DNA from: an uncultured Clostridia bacterium
GTDB taxonomy: Bacteria; Bacillota; Clostridia; Oscillospirales; Acutalibacteraceae
Direction: 5' to 3'
Assembly (NCBI GenBank): GCA_946405475.1
Contig: CAMJHI010000039.1
Location: 1-12,699, forward strand
Length of the DNA: 12,699 nt
Made by a program: the position numbers and the translations under genes. Each line of letters begins with the position of its first letter. Positions within the stretch are counted from its first letter, which is position 1. Positions 1 through 7,098 of this stretch are shown here, piece by piece. The notes under the pieces were generated by a model. That model saw only the letters and a list, made by a program, of their open reading frames with translations, was not told where the DNA came from and did not search any database.

Positions 1-587
1 TTTATGACGTATGCACCGGTTCGGCCATCGGCTGCCCGGCGTTCATGCGGCTGGTCACCGTGCAGGATGACAGCACGGTCGAGATCGAAAGTATCCCCGT
101 GCCTGAGTTTGAATGGGATAAAAAGGGCAAGACGGGTGAAGAATACCTGAAAGCGCAGTTTGAACGTATGATCCGCACCCTGATTGAGCGGATGCAGACC
201 GATCCGGAGCGCTTTATGCGGAAGGTGAACATCAAGCCGACGCCTATGCTCAAAAAGCTGTTCCCCGTCGTCGGCAGAAAGCTGTCCAAGCTGACGGTCG
301 GCGGGTTTGCCCGCCTGCTGTGCACCCACGCCGACCCGCAGATCAAGAAGGATCTTTTCGTTGATTTCGCCGTGGGCATGGTTCGCTCCATCTTTGAAGG
401 CAACCAGCCTTACGTGGAAGGAACGCCCGGCGGCGACACGCTGTTGCGCGTCTTCAAACGCATCCGTCCGTTCGTGAAAACGCTCAAGGGCTCGCAGGGC
501 GAAACGCTTGATTTTTATGAGACGATGAAACACACCGTCGGCAATTACGGCATCGACGACTACAACGCCGTTCTGAAATTGAAATAA
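1..587 (+). CDS. C-terminal part of an unidentified protein (5' end outside the window)
   Basis: The reading frame is open from base 3 to a TAA at 585-587, giving about 194 visible residues. An internal ATG at 45 has no Shine-Dalgarno sequence before it, and the codons upstream of it read through as Y-D-V-C-T-G-S-A-I-G-C-P-A-F, so the gene very probably starts left of the window. The visible part has a cysteine pair (CTGSAIGC) at its start, then a mostly helical, basic stretch rich in Lys and Arg, and ends in NAVLKLK. No transmembrane segment or catalytic motif is evident. It lies 47 bases before the CorA-like gene on the same strand with no terminator between them, so the two may be cotranscribed. 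I do not recognise the family; the cysteines could belong to a redox or metal site, but that is a guess. Confidence 0.75.
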   Translation, partial: YDVCTGSAIGCPAFMRLVTVQDDSTVEIESIPVPEFEWDKKGKTGEEYLKAQFERMIRTLIERMQTDPERFMRKVNIKPTPMLKKLFPVVGRKLSKLTVGGFARLLCTHADPQIKKDLFVDFAVGMVRSIFEGNQPYVEGTPGGDTLLRVFKRIRPFVKTLKGSQGETLDFYETMKHTVGNYGIDDYNAVLKLK

Positions 588-634
588 GCGCGGTCGACGG
601 GTTCCAGCCGATCAACCGCACTGAAGGAAACGCC

Positions 635-1549
635 ATGTATTTTTTGATTCGTGAAACGCTCGAGCCCTGCGCCGCGGAGGATATCCTTTCGTCAACGCCT
701 TACGTTGCGGTGCTGACAGCCGAGCAGTGGAAAAACGGAAAAGACAGCTTTGTTATGGGCATCGACATGGAGATCGATCTGCCCGCGTCGGAGCAGACCC
801 GCGCCGTGGTGAACTACGATTCGCTCACCGGCAGCATCGCCATCCCTCTCATGGGTTACACCGAGCACGTGTCGGGCTCCTTTGCCTTTGCGCTGGATGA
901 AAAGGGGATCGTGTTCATTGACGACAGCGGTCTGGCGCTGCAGCTCGTGCAGCAGGTGGCCGCCCTCAAACGCTGGCGTATGCCCGGGCTGGAGCGGTTT
1001 CTGTATGATTTCATGGAACAGATCATCGCGCCAGACCTGGAGCGGCTGGAGCTGATGGAAAAATCGCTGGATAAAATGGAGGAGGAGATCCTTTCCGGCG
1101 ACGCGGAAGCCTGCCTGTCCCGTTTGAATGACGTGCGGGGCGATCTGCTCGATCTGAGCCTGCATTACGGGCAGCTGATGGATTTCGGGCAGGAACTGGA
1201 AGAAAATGAAAACGGCTTTTTTGCCGAAGAGAACCTGCGCTATTTCCGTCTGTTCACCGCCAGAGCCGAGCGGCTGCGTGAAATGACCGCCAACCTGCGC
1301 GACTACACCGTGCAATTGCGCGACCTGATCCAGACCCGCGTCGACGTCAAGCAAAACCGCATCATGACGCTGCTCACGGTCGTGACCACCATTTTTACGC
1401 CTTTGACGCTGCTGACCGGCTGGTACGGCATGAACTTCAAGTATATGCCGGAACTCAATTACCGCATCAGCTATCCGATCGTGATCGCCGTCAGCCTTTC
1501 AATCGGCCTGGGCAGTCTGCTCTATTTCAAAAAGAAAAAGTGGATGTAA
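635..1549 (+). CDS. CorA-like divalent-cation (Mg2+/Co2+) transporter
   Basis: This 304-residue protein has the CorA (2-TM-GxN) architecture: a soluble cytoplasmic N-terminal domain of about 240 residues, then two transmembrane helices at the C-terminus (about 244-262 and 280-298) ending in the basic tail KKKKWM. The signature GMN motif is at residues 265-267, directly after TM1, in the context W-Y-G-M-N-F. In known CorA channels this motif forms the outer selectivity filter for hydrated Mg2+, and the protein works as a homopentamer in the cytoplasmic membrane. The segment at about 120-240 is rich in Glu, Leu and Arg, matching the long stalk helix. The start is the ATG at 635, preceded by GAAGGAA at 5-6 bases. 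The gene ends just before a bidirectional terminator. Substrate (Mg2+, Co2+, Ni2+ or Zn2+) cannot be decided from sequence. Confidence 0.9.
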   Translation: MYFLIRETLEPCAAEDILSSTPYVAVLTAEQWKNGKDSFVMGIDMEIDLPASEQTRAVVNYDSLTGSIAIPLMGYTEHVSGSFAFALDEKGIVFIDDSGLALQLVQQVAALKRWRMPGLERFLYDFMEQIIAPDLERLELMEKSLDKMEEEILSGDAEACLSRLNDVRGDLLDLSLHYGQLMDFGQELEENENGFFAEENLRYFRLFTARAERLREMTANLRDYTVQLRDLIQTRVDVKQNRIMTLLTVVTTIFTPLTLLTGWYGMNFKYMPELNYRISYPIVIAVSLSIGLGSLLYFKKKKWM

Positions 1550-1556
1550 CAAAAAT

Positions 1557-1592
1557 AGCCGGGCAAGGACTTTTTCAGGTCTTTGCCCGGCT
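1557..1592. terminator. Bidirectional intrinsic terminator between corA-like and MFS genes
   Basis: The arms at 1557-1570 (AGCCGGGCAAGGAC) and 1579-1592 (GTCTTTGCCCGGCT) form a 14-bp stem with one G-U pair and an 8-base loop. A T-rich run follows on the plus strand. On the minus strand, ATTTTTG follows the stem. It sits between the stop codons of two convergent genes (1549 and 1607) and should serve both. Confidence 0.9.
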
Positions 1593-1606
1593 GCTTTGTT
1601 GACTTT

Positions 1607-3031
1607 TTAATCGTTGTTGTATTGCTCGCGCTGCCTGATGACGGCGTTGTGGATCTCTTCTTTGGTCTGACCGGTGAGCTTATAAAAGAAGAACGGCACG
1701 CCGGCGAGGAACATCATCAGACCGTGGAACACGGTGTAGAAGAACAGCATGGCGATCTTTGTTTTGAGGCTCTGCACCGGGTTGGGGTCAAGGTCGCTGG
1801 GCTGTATGTAGTGGATGATCGAATGCTCGCCGTACAGGATGCGGGGCGCGAGCGCGGTGGCGATCGTACCGCTGATCATGGTGCCCACGCCGATGACGGT
1901 GGGCAGGGTGGCGTCAAGCCGCTTGCCGGTTTTCAGTTCGATATCCTCCAGCACGTCGGCCTGGAACATGGTCGGCAGCAGGTTGGACGCGCCGAACTGA
2001 AGCCCGATGAGGAACAGCGCCGCGATGAACACGATCTGCAGCACCTTGTTGCCGCCGGTGAAGTAAAGGTAGCCGACGGCGAACGCGCCCGTGTTGATGA
2101 TCACGGAATAAATACCGCTGGCAATGTAAAGCACTTTGGAATTGAACTTCTTGAGCAGTATTTTAATCACCAGCATACCGACCGCCGTGCCGATGCCGGT
2201 GGGCAGGCCGAAGAGCAGGAACTTTGAGGTTGAGCCGAGAATGGCGGCGGCGAGGAACGGCCCGAGGTAGGTGGAAATGTTGCGGAAGCTCCTGAGAAAA
2301 TCGGAGGCGATGATCGACCAGGCGTATTTGTTGGTGACGATGTCTTTATAGCCCAAAAACGGGTTTTTCTTTTCGTCCGTGTACGAGACCCGCTCCCGAA
2401 CCGCCGACATGCCCAGCAGCATGGCGATCACGCCGACCACGCCGCAAAGCCCCGCGCCGATGATGTACTGCGTGCCTTCATCCTTCCAGATCAGGCCGAT
2501 CACCAGCAGAATGACCAGCGGCGCCGAGTTGCCGACCGCGGAAACGATGCTTCTCAACGAAAGCACGTTGTCGCGTTCCTTCATGTTCGGGGTCATGACG
2601 ATGGCGACCATGTTGACCGAGTTGCCGAAGTTGGTCGAAATGGCGTAGGAAACGCCGACGGTCACGATATAGATCATCATCAGCGTGCCCGTTAAGAATT
2701 TCGGCGTGAAAAAGCTCAGCACGAGCAGTACGCCGATCGGCACGGCCGCATACAGCCCGAGCGGGCGGAACTTGCCCTTTTTGCCGACCTTTCGTCCGTC
2801 GATATACATGGCAATGAAAAAGTTGAGGAAGAAGGGGATCAGGCTGAGCAGCGTGTTGTAAAGCGAGGCCTGGCTGTCGGTGAGCCGCAGCACGTTCACG
2901 ATATAGGCGTTGCGGAAGTTGCCGACCATGCCGGTCATGTTCGTGTAGAAGAACACGGCGACCAGATACAGGATAAATTCGCTTGATTTCACGTATTTTT
3001 CGTTTTCTTGCTTGCGGATCTCGTTTTCCAT
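1607..3031 (-). CDS. GPH-family (MFS) sugar:cation symporter
   Basis: This 474-residue polytopic membrane protein shows about twelve hydrophobic segments. It has the loop DGRKVGKKGKFRP at residues 78-90, which matches the conserved cytoplasmic loop 2-3 (D-R...G-R/K-F-R-P) of the glycoside-pentoside-hexuronide:cation symporters such as MelB, XynB/XynP and GusB. Length is normal for the family (about 450-500). The C-terminus is cytoplasmic and charged (EEIHNAVIRQREQYNND). Two ATGs compete. The upstream one (3037) has AGGAG only one base before it, while the one at 3031 has AGGAG at 7 bases, so 3031 is the likely start. The gene is transcribed divergently from the nine-gene unit containing DUF4838 and GH43 genes, which suggests it imports the sugars or uronides those enzymes release. 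The substrate is not readable from sequence. Confidence 0.88.
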   Translation of the reverse strand: MENEIRKQENEKYVKSSEFILYLVAVFFYTNMTGMVGNFRNAYIVNVLRLTDSQASLYNTLLSLIPFFLNFFIAMYIDGRKVGKKGKFRPLGLYAAVPIGVLLVLSFFTPKFLTGTLMMIYIVTVGVSYAISTNFGNSVNMVAIVMTPNMKERDNVLSLRSIVSAVGNSAPLVILLVIGLIWKDEGTQYIIGAGLCGVVGVIAMLLGMSAVRERVSYTDEKKNPFLGYKDIVTNKYAWSIIASDFLRSFRNISTYLGPFLAAAILGSTSKFLLFGLPTGIGTAVGMLVIKILLKKFNSKVLYIASGIYSVIINTGAFAVGYLYFTGGNKVLQIVFIAALFLIGLQFGASNLLPTMFQADVLEDIELKTGKRLDATLPTVIGVGTMISGTIATALAPRILYGEHSIIHYIQPSDLDPNPVQSLKTKIAMLFFYTVFHGLMMFLAGVPFFFYKLTGQTKEEIHNAVIRQREQYNND

Positions 3032-3038
3032 GGGCATT

Positions 3039-3043
3039 CTCCT
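3039..3043 (-). promoter_or_regulatory. Ribosome binding site deciding the MFS start
   Basis: On the minus strand AAAGGAG lies one base before the ATG at 3037 but seven bases before the ATG at 3031. Only the second spacing is normal, so translation should start at 3031 (protein beginning M-E-N-E). Confidence 0.75.
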
Positions 3044-3104
3044 TTGGTTTGATTGGCAGACTTGTCAGGGATCGTTTTCGCGGGTATGATCGCTGCCTGT
3101 TATG

Positions 3105-3133
3105 ATTATAATGGCTGGACCGGTTGAAATCAA
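3105..3133 (-). promoter_or_regulatory. Sigma-A type promoter for the MFS symporter gene
   Basis: On the minus strand there is a -35 TTGATT (3133-3128), a 17-base spacer, and a perfect -10 TATAAT (3110-3105). Transcription would start near 3098 and leave a 5' leader of about 65 bases. The -35 overlaps the short palindrome TTGAAATCAA (3124-3133), a possible operator. Confidence 0.8.
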
Positions 3134-3179
3134 TAGAATTTCGCGCAAATCGAAAAAACGCAGTAAATAAAAATGGTTA

Positions 3180-3208
3180 TTGAAAGAGCTTCAACACTAT
3201 GTTACAAT
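3180..3208 (+). promoter_or_regulatory. Sigma-A type promoter for the nine-gene unit
   Basis: A -35 TTGAAA (3180-3185), 17-base spacer and -10 TACAAT (3203-3208) lie about 60 bases before the first gene of the plus-strand unit. The -35 is part of an imperfect dyad, TTGAA-N5-TTCAA (3180-3194), which could bind a regulator. It is the only convincing promoter I see for the genes from 3269 to 11834. It stands back to back with the symporter promoter, 46 bases separating the two -35 boxes, and this region holds no other gene. Confidence 0.75.
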
Positions 3209-3268
3209 CATTTTGTGAAAGATTCCCGCAGATTTTCAGTGCTTTGTATATGGGATTGAGGTGATTTG

Positions 3269-3475
3269 ATGAAGATTGACTGGGCGGAAGGCTTTGAAAT
3301 CCTCGTTCGGGCCGACGCGCGTTCCGTGACCCTTTCCGCCAATCAAGAGGGCTTGCTCTCCTTGTCGGAACAGCTTTCCGCGCTGGCTCGGGAAGACGCG
3401 GGCAGCCATATCCACTATGACGAATTCAATGCGCTGGAGGAAGGTTCCGCGGAACTGATTATTGAGAAACGATAG
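3269..3475 (+). CDS. Imm32-like small protein
   Basis: This 68-residue soluble acidic protein reads as beta-helix-beta: a strand, then a helix around GLLSLSEQLSALARE (about 28-42), then GSHIHYDEFNALEEGSAELII at the C-terminus. The pattern E-G-L-L-x-L-x-x-x-L followed by S-H-I-H-x-D-E-x-N-x-L-E-E-G-S-x-E-L-I-I matches what I remember of immunity protein family Imm32, whose members are also about 70 residues. The start is the ATG at 3269, with GAGGTG five bases upstream; a TTG at 3266 is in frame but too close to that site. It is the first gene behind the 3180-3208 promoter and lies 29 bases before the DUF3592 gene. No polymorphic toxin is present in the window, so an immunity role is not supported by context. 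The family assignment is from memory. Confidence 0.75.
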   Translation: MKIDWAEGFEILVRADARSVTLSANQEGLLSLSEQLSALAREDAGSHIHYDEFNALEEGSAELIIEKR

Positions 3476-3504
3476 TGTATTAAGAAAGAGAGGACACAAA
3501 GTCA

Positions 3505-3942
3505 ATGAAATTCAAACCGTTTATTGAAAAGTACGCGATCCCGCTCGTCGCCCTGCTCGGCGGGCTGCTGTTTTTGGTCATGGGCACGGTGAAGCTGGTG
3601 CAGGTGAACACGTTCCCGCAGACGACCGCTGTCATCACGCGCATGGAAATCGTGCCGGGCGCTGCCGACGAGCCGGACAGCTACGAGGTCTACGTTCGGT
3701 ACGCCGTGGAAGGTTCTTCTTACGAATCCAAGCTTGATAACTATAAAAGCAGTTACCGCGTTGGCAAAACGATCCATGTGCGCTATGATCCGAAAAACCC
3801 GCGTGACGTGACCGGCATGAGCTCCCTCGGCGCCTGCTTCGTGATCGCCTTCGGCGTGCTGCTGCTCGTCGTCGGCGTTGTGACCGGTAAGAGAACGCTG
3901 CAAACGGCTGCCGCCGAACGCCGCAAGCGTCTGGAGGAATAA
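3505..3942 (+). CDS. DUF3592 membrane protein
   Basis: The 145-residue protein has two transmembrane segments (about 11-33 and 108-130) flanking an extracytoplasmic beta-rich domain of about 75 residues. That domain contains TTAVITRMEI, YEVYVRYAVEG, GKTIHVRYDPKNP, the typical order of DUF3592: a strand with V-x-G/R, a Y-x-V-x-Y-x-V-x-G-x-x-Y strand, then V-x-Y-D-P-x-N-P. The C-terminus is a short basic helix (AAAERRKRLEE). DUF3592 proteins have no established function. The start ATG is preceded by GAGAGG at 11 bases, a slightly long spacing. It lies between the Imm32-like and lipase genes in one transcription unit, and may simply be a membrane partner of neighbouring secreted proteins; that is speculation. 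Confidence 0.82.
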   Translation: MKFKPFIEKYAIPLVALLGGLLFLVMGTVKLVQVNTFPQTTAVITRMEIVPGAADEPDSYEVYVRYAVEGSSYESKLDNYKSSYRVGKTIHVRYDPKNPRDVTGMSSLGACFVIAFGVLLLVVGVVTGKRTLQTAAAERRKRLEE

Positions 3943-3975
3943 CCGCAGCGGCATTTTGCTGAATACTATTGTCTC

Positions 3976-3981
3976 GGGAGG
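3976..3981 (+). promoter_or_regulatory. Ribosome binding site deciding the lipase start
   Basis: GGGAGG lies 8 bases before the ATG at 3990 and inside the reading frame that would start at the TTG at 3969. This argues for ATG 3990. Confidence 0.7.
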
Positions 3982-3989
3982 AAACATCC

Positions 3990-5150
3990 ATGCAGACGAT
4001 CCTGTCCTTTTTTATGGCGATCATCATGTTCCTCGTGCCGTCGGCCAATCTGCCCAAGGCTCAGGTCGACCCGGAAACGTGGAACACGAACTATTCGTTC
4101 GTTTTTGTCCACGGTCTCGGCGGCTGGGGCGAATACAGCCCCGTCAACGCCGTTATGCCGTATTGGGGCATGTTCGGCGGCGACATGATCCGCTATTTGA
4201 ACGCGCGCGGCTTTGACTGCTGCGCCGCGTCGGTCGATCCCGGCGGCTCCGCGTGGGATCGGGCGTGCGAGCTTTACGCGCAGCTCACCGGCACGCGCGT
4301 CGATTACGGCGCGGCTCACGCCGAGCGCTGCCACCATAAGCGCTTCGGCAGGGATTACACCGGCCGGGCGCTGCTTGACAGCTTTTCGGCGCAGGATAAG
4401 ATCAACCTGCTGGGGCATTCCTTCGGCGGCGCGACGATCCTGATGTTTACACAGCTCATGGCTGCCGGAGATCAGGCGGAGCTCGCTGCCGCAAACGACG
4501 CGTCCGACCTGTTCAAAGGCGGCAAGGGCGACTGGATCTATTCGATCACGACCCTTTCCTCGCCGATGAACGGTACGACAGCGTACACCCTGCGGCATGA
4601 ATTCCAGGACGGCACCAGAAAGCCGACGATGATCCAGGATCTGACCTCTCACGCGATCGGTCTGGCCGGCGGCAATAAAAAAGACGGCCGCATTGCCGAG
4701 GACAGCGCGGAATTCGATATGACGATCGACAACGCCCGCGCCATGCTCGCCGGGATCGAAACGCTGCCGCACGTCTATTATTTCTCCGTGCCGAGCTGCT
4801 GCACGATGGACGACGGCAACGGCAATCAGGTGCGCGACCCCTCCGTCAAGGTCGAGCCGCTCGTGCTTTCCACCATTGACGCGATGGGCGCCTACACGGG
4901 CGTTACGCCCGCCGGTTTTGTGATCGACGACAGTTGGAAGGCGAACGACGGGCTGGTCAACACCGTTTCGGCGCGCGCGCCCTACAACGCGCCGCAGCAG
5001 GATTATGACCCGGCTTCGGTCAGCCCCGGCGTTTGGAACGTGATGCCGACCTACCGCGGCGACCATCAGGCGCTGATGGGCGACCTGATCCACATCAACT
5101 ATATCCGCCCGTTTTATCTTGACATTCTCGTGATGATCAACGGGCTGTGA
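3990..5150 (+). CDS. Secreted/membrane-associated lipase or esterase, family I.5 (Geobacillus L1-lipase type)
   Basis: This 386-residue alpha/beta hydrolase has the oxyanion-region motif HGLGGWG (41-47) and the nucleophile elbow G-H-S-F-G-G with Ser144. The catalytic Asp is probably D320 (NDGLVNT) and the His H359 (RGDHQALMG). The block WDRACELYAQL followed by VDYGAAHA and HHKRFGR (89-121) is characteristic of thermoalkalophilic and staphylococcal lipases. D90, H110 and H116 keep the 20 and 6 residue spacing of the zinc ligands D61, H81 and H87 of Geobacillus lipases. The fourth ligand probably lies in EFDMTID (241-247). The first 20 residues are hydrophobic without a basic n-region or a clear signal-peptidase site, so it may be exported or anchored. 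The start is the ATG at 3990 with GGGAGG 8 bases upstream; an upstream TTG at 3969 is less likely. It may deacylate a glycan or cleave lipids. Confidence 0.88.
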   Translation: MQTILSFFMAIIMFLVPSANLPKAQVDPETWNTNYSFVFVHGLGGWGEYSPVNAVMPYWGMFGGDMIRYLNARGFDCCAASVDPGGSAWDRACELYAQLTGTRVDYGAAHAERCHHKRFGRDYTGRALLDSFSAQDKINLLGHSFGGATILMFTQLMAAGDQAELAAANDASDLFKGGKGDWIYSITTLSSPMNGTTAYTLRHEFQDGTRKPTMIQDLTSHAIGLAGGNKKDGRIAEDSAEFDMTIDNARAMLAGIETLPHVYYFSVPSCCTMDDGNGNQVRDPSVKVEPLVLSTIDAMGAYTGVTPAGFVIDDSWKANDGLVNTVSARAPYNAPQQDYDPASVSPGVWNVMPTYRGDHQALMGDLIHINYIRPFYLDILVMINGL

Positions 5151-5183
5151 TCCCGACAAAATTCACCCGAAAAGGTGGTTGCT

Positions 5184-7067
5184 ATGAAGACGATCAAAGG
5201 CATTTTCGCGTTGTTTCAGGTGATCCTGTTCGCCGTCGGTCTGGTGCCTGTCAACCGGCCGGTGGATTACGGCGGAACGCCCTATGAGGCGCCGCAAATC
5301 ACAGAAGCGCTCTGTATCGTGCAGAACGGCCGCTCGACATATTCCGTCACGCTGCCCGCAGACGCGGACGCCTGCCTGCAAACCGCGGCGCGGGAACTGC
5401 AGACTTACGTGCAAAAGTGCTGCGGCGTGACGCTGCCGATCATTGCGGCTGATCAGGCGTCACCCGGCGCGCCGGTCATCGCGCTTGAGGTCGAACCAAG
5501 CGGCGTGCAGACGGCGCCGGTCGGTTTTTCGATCAACGACGAAGAAAGCTTCCGCCTGTTTGTCGAAAACGGCGATCTGCACGTTTGCGGCACGGGCAGC
5601 CGCGGCACGCTCTACGGCGTGTACACTTTGCTGGAGGATTATCTCGGCGTTCGCTGGTTCACCCCCAAGCTTGAAATCGCGCCCGAAAGCCCTGATTTTA
5701 TTGTGGACACTCATCTGGATCGTTCGGTGAAGCCCTCGTTTTCCGTTCGCCGCAATGACTGCGGCGGCACGAACAAAGCTTACCGCGCGCGCAGCAAAAT
5801 GAACGTGTCGTTCTGGCAGACCGCCGAAGATTACGGCGGCGCGCTCAGCTACGTGCTGTGGGACGTGACGCTCGACCGTCTGGTGCCTGATTCGCTGTTC
5901 GGCGAGCACCCGGACTATTTTGCGCAGATGGAAGACGGCACTCGCTCGACCGACCACGTCTGCCTGTCAAACCCTGATGTGCTGCGTGTTTCGATCGAGA
6001 ACGCGCGCAAGGCCATTCAGGACGATCCGCGCGGTTCAAAATATCTGCACGTCGGGCAGAAGGACAACACAAATTACTGTCATTGTGCGCTGTGCGAGGC
6101 GGCGTATGAACGCTACGGCAGCGTCTGCGCGCCGACGCTCATTTTTACCAACGCGCTGGCCGACGCGCTGGATGAAGAATACCCCGATTTCATGTTCACA
6201 TTTTACGCTTACAATGAAACGGATCGGCCGCCGACCGACCTGACCCTGCGCTGCCGTGACAACGTCGCGCCGGTGCTGTGCGGGCTGCACAAGGCCTGCC
6301 GCAGCCATCCGCTGACTGAATGCGGCGCGGTCGATGGGCACGATAATTTCAACAATCTCTACGTTCCGCAGGAACCGACGATCGCGCAGGACTTCAAAAA
6401 CTGGACGAAGGTCGCGGATACGACGTATATCTATGACTATACCATCAATTTCCTCAACACGGCGCAGTTCTTCTGCAATCTGGAAACGATGCAGTCCACC
6501 ATGCGCTACATGCACGATATCGGCATCACGGGTTATATTTATAACTGCGGCGACGGGCACGAGGCGGCGTTCAACGAATTGCGCAACTATCTGCTGTGCC
6601 GCCTTCAGTGGAACGTCGACTGTGACGTGTCGCACGCCATGAATGAATTTATCGCGGCGTATTACGGCGAAGAGGCCGCGCCTTATATCCGGCAGATCCT
6701 CGACATTCAGTCCGCGCAAATCAGTGCGACCGCCCACGCCTTTGACTTTGACTGGCACTATCAATCCGGCTTTTACCCGCCGCTGACCGCCGCAAAGCTC
6801 GACGGCTTGTGGAAAAAAGCGCTGGCCGCCAACGGCAGCGAGGAACAGCGCTTCAACGTGGAAACGGCCAACCTCAGTTGGGAATACTACAAGGCGAACC
6901 TGTTCATGGGCAAATATTTCTTCCTCAACCCGCTTCGCATGAAGGCGAATGAGGAATTGTACGACGCCTTTAGGGCTCACGGTATCCATCGTGTGTGCTC
7001 TTTTGGCCTGATTCCGGAAAAAAGCGAGGTCAATTTCCTTGACCGCCCGTTCAACTGGGGCAGATAA
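5184..7067 (+). CDS. DUF4838 protein, alpha-glucuronidase/GH20-like architecture
   Basis: The 627-residue protein starts with a hydrophobic segment (about 5-22) that could be a signal or anchor. A GH67/GH20-type N-terminal alpha/beta domain follows (about 40-145), with A-A-R-E-L-Q-T-Y-V and G-T-G-S-R-G-T-L-Y-G-V-Y-T-L-L-E-D, then YLGVRWFTP at 153-161. These are hallmarks of the accessory domain in alpha-glucuronidases and hexosaminidases. The rest is a DUF4838-type region with VGQKDNTN at 290-297 followed by C299-x-C301-x2-C304, and a C-terminal helical part. No experimentally defined activity is known to me for DUF4838; a glycosidase on a uronic-acid or amino-sugar glycan is the usual guess. 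The start is the ATG at 5184, with AAAGGTGG 5 bases upstream; a GTG at 5175 overlaps that site and is less likely. It lies 33 bases after the lipase gene. Confidence 0.85.
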   Translation: MKTIKGIFALFQVILFAVGLVPVNRPVDYGGTPYEAPQITEALCIVQNGRSTYSVTLPADADACLQTAARELQTYVQKCCGVTLPIIAADQASPGAPVIALEVEPSGVQTAPVGFSINDEESFRLFVENGDLHVCGTGSRGTLYGVYTLLEDYLGVRWFTPKLEIAPESPDFIVDTHLDRSVKPSFSVRRNDCGGTNKAYRARSKMNVSFWQTAEDYGGALSYVLWDVTLDRLVPDSLFGEHPDYFAQMEDGTRSTDHVCLSNPDVLRVSIENARKAIQDDPRGSKYLHVGQKDNTNYCHCALCEAAYERYGSVCAPTLIFTNALADALDEEYPDFMFTFYAYNETDRPPTDLTLRCRDNVAPVLCGLHKACRSHPLTECGAVDGHDNFNNLYVPQEPTIAQDFKNWTKVADTTYIYDYTINFLNTAQFFCNLETMQSTMRYMHDIGITGYIYNCGDGHEAAFNELRNYLLCRLQWNVDCDVSHAMNEFIAAYYGEEAAPYIRQILDIQSAQISATAHAFDFDWHYQSGFYPPLTAAKLDGLWKKALAANGSEEQRFNVETANLSWEYYKANLFMGKYFFLNPLRMKANEELYDAFRAHGIHRVCSFGLIPEKSEVNFLDRPFNWGR

Positions 7068-7085
7068 GCAAAATGTTGCTGTCGG

Positions 7086-7091
7086 TAAGGG
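7086..7091 (+). promoter_or_regulatory. Ribosome binding site deciding the MBL-fold start
   Basis: TAAGGG lies one base before the ATG at 7093 but seven before the ATG at 7099, favouring the latter (M-R-I-V-N). Confidence 0.6.
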
Positions 7092-7098
7092 AATGAGT

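Noticed and set aside
45..587. Complete 180-residue gene starting at ATG 45
   Set aside because: The frame is open to the window edge and no Shine-Dalgarno sequence precedes 45, so the gene is treated as 5'-truncated by the window.
1583..2227. A 214-codon plus-strand open frame opposite the MFS gene
   Set aside because: Its composition is rich in Asp, Glu, His and Gly, typical of the antisense of membrane-protein codons. It also starts inside the terminator hairpin.
3061..3100. Possible operator or riboswitch in the MFS leader (GATCG…GATC repeats)
   Set aside because: The ends repeat GATC but the arms are not complementary over a useful length, and the leader is too short for a known riboswitch.
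3943..3989. Possible terminator between the DUF3592 and lipase genes (CAGC…GCTG)
   Set aside because: The stem is only four base pairs and no T-run follows. It is too weak to stop transcription.
3966..5159. A 397-codon minus-strand open frame opposite the lipase gene
   Set aside because: It mirrors the lipase codons and its translation is low-complexity, rich in Arg, His, Val and Ala. The plus strand has the catalytic triad and a ribosome site.
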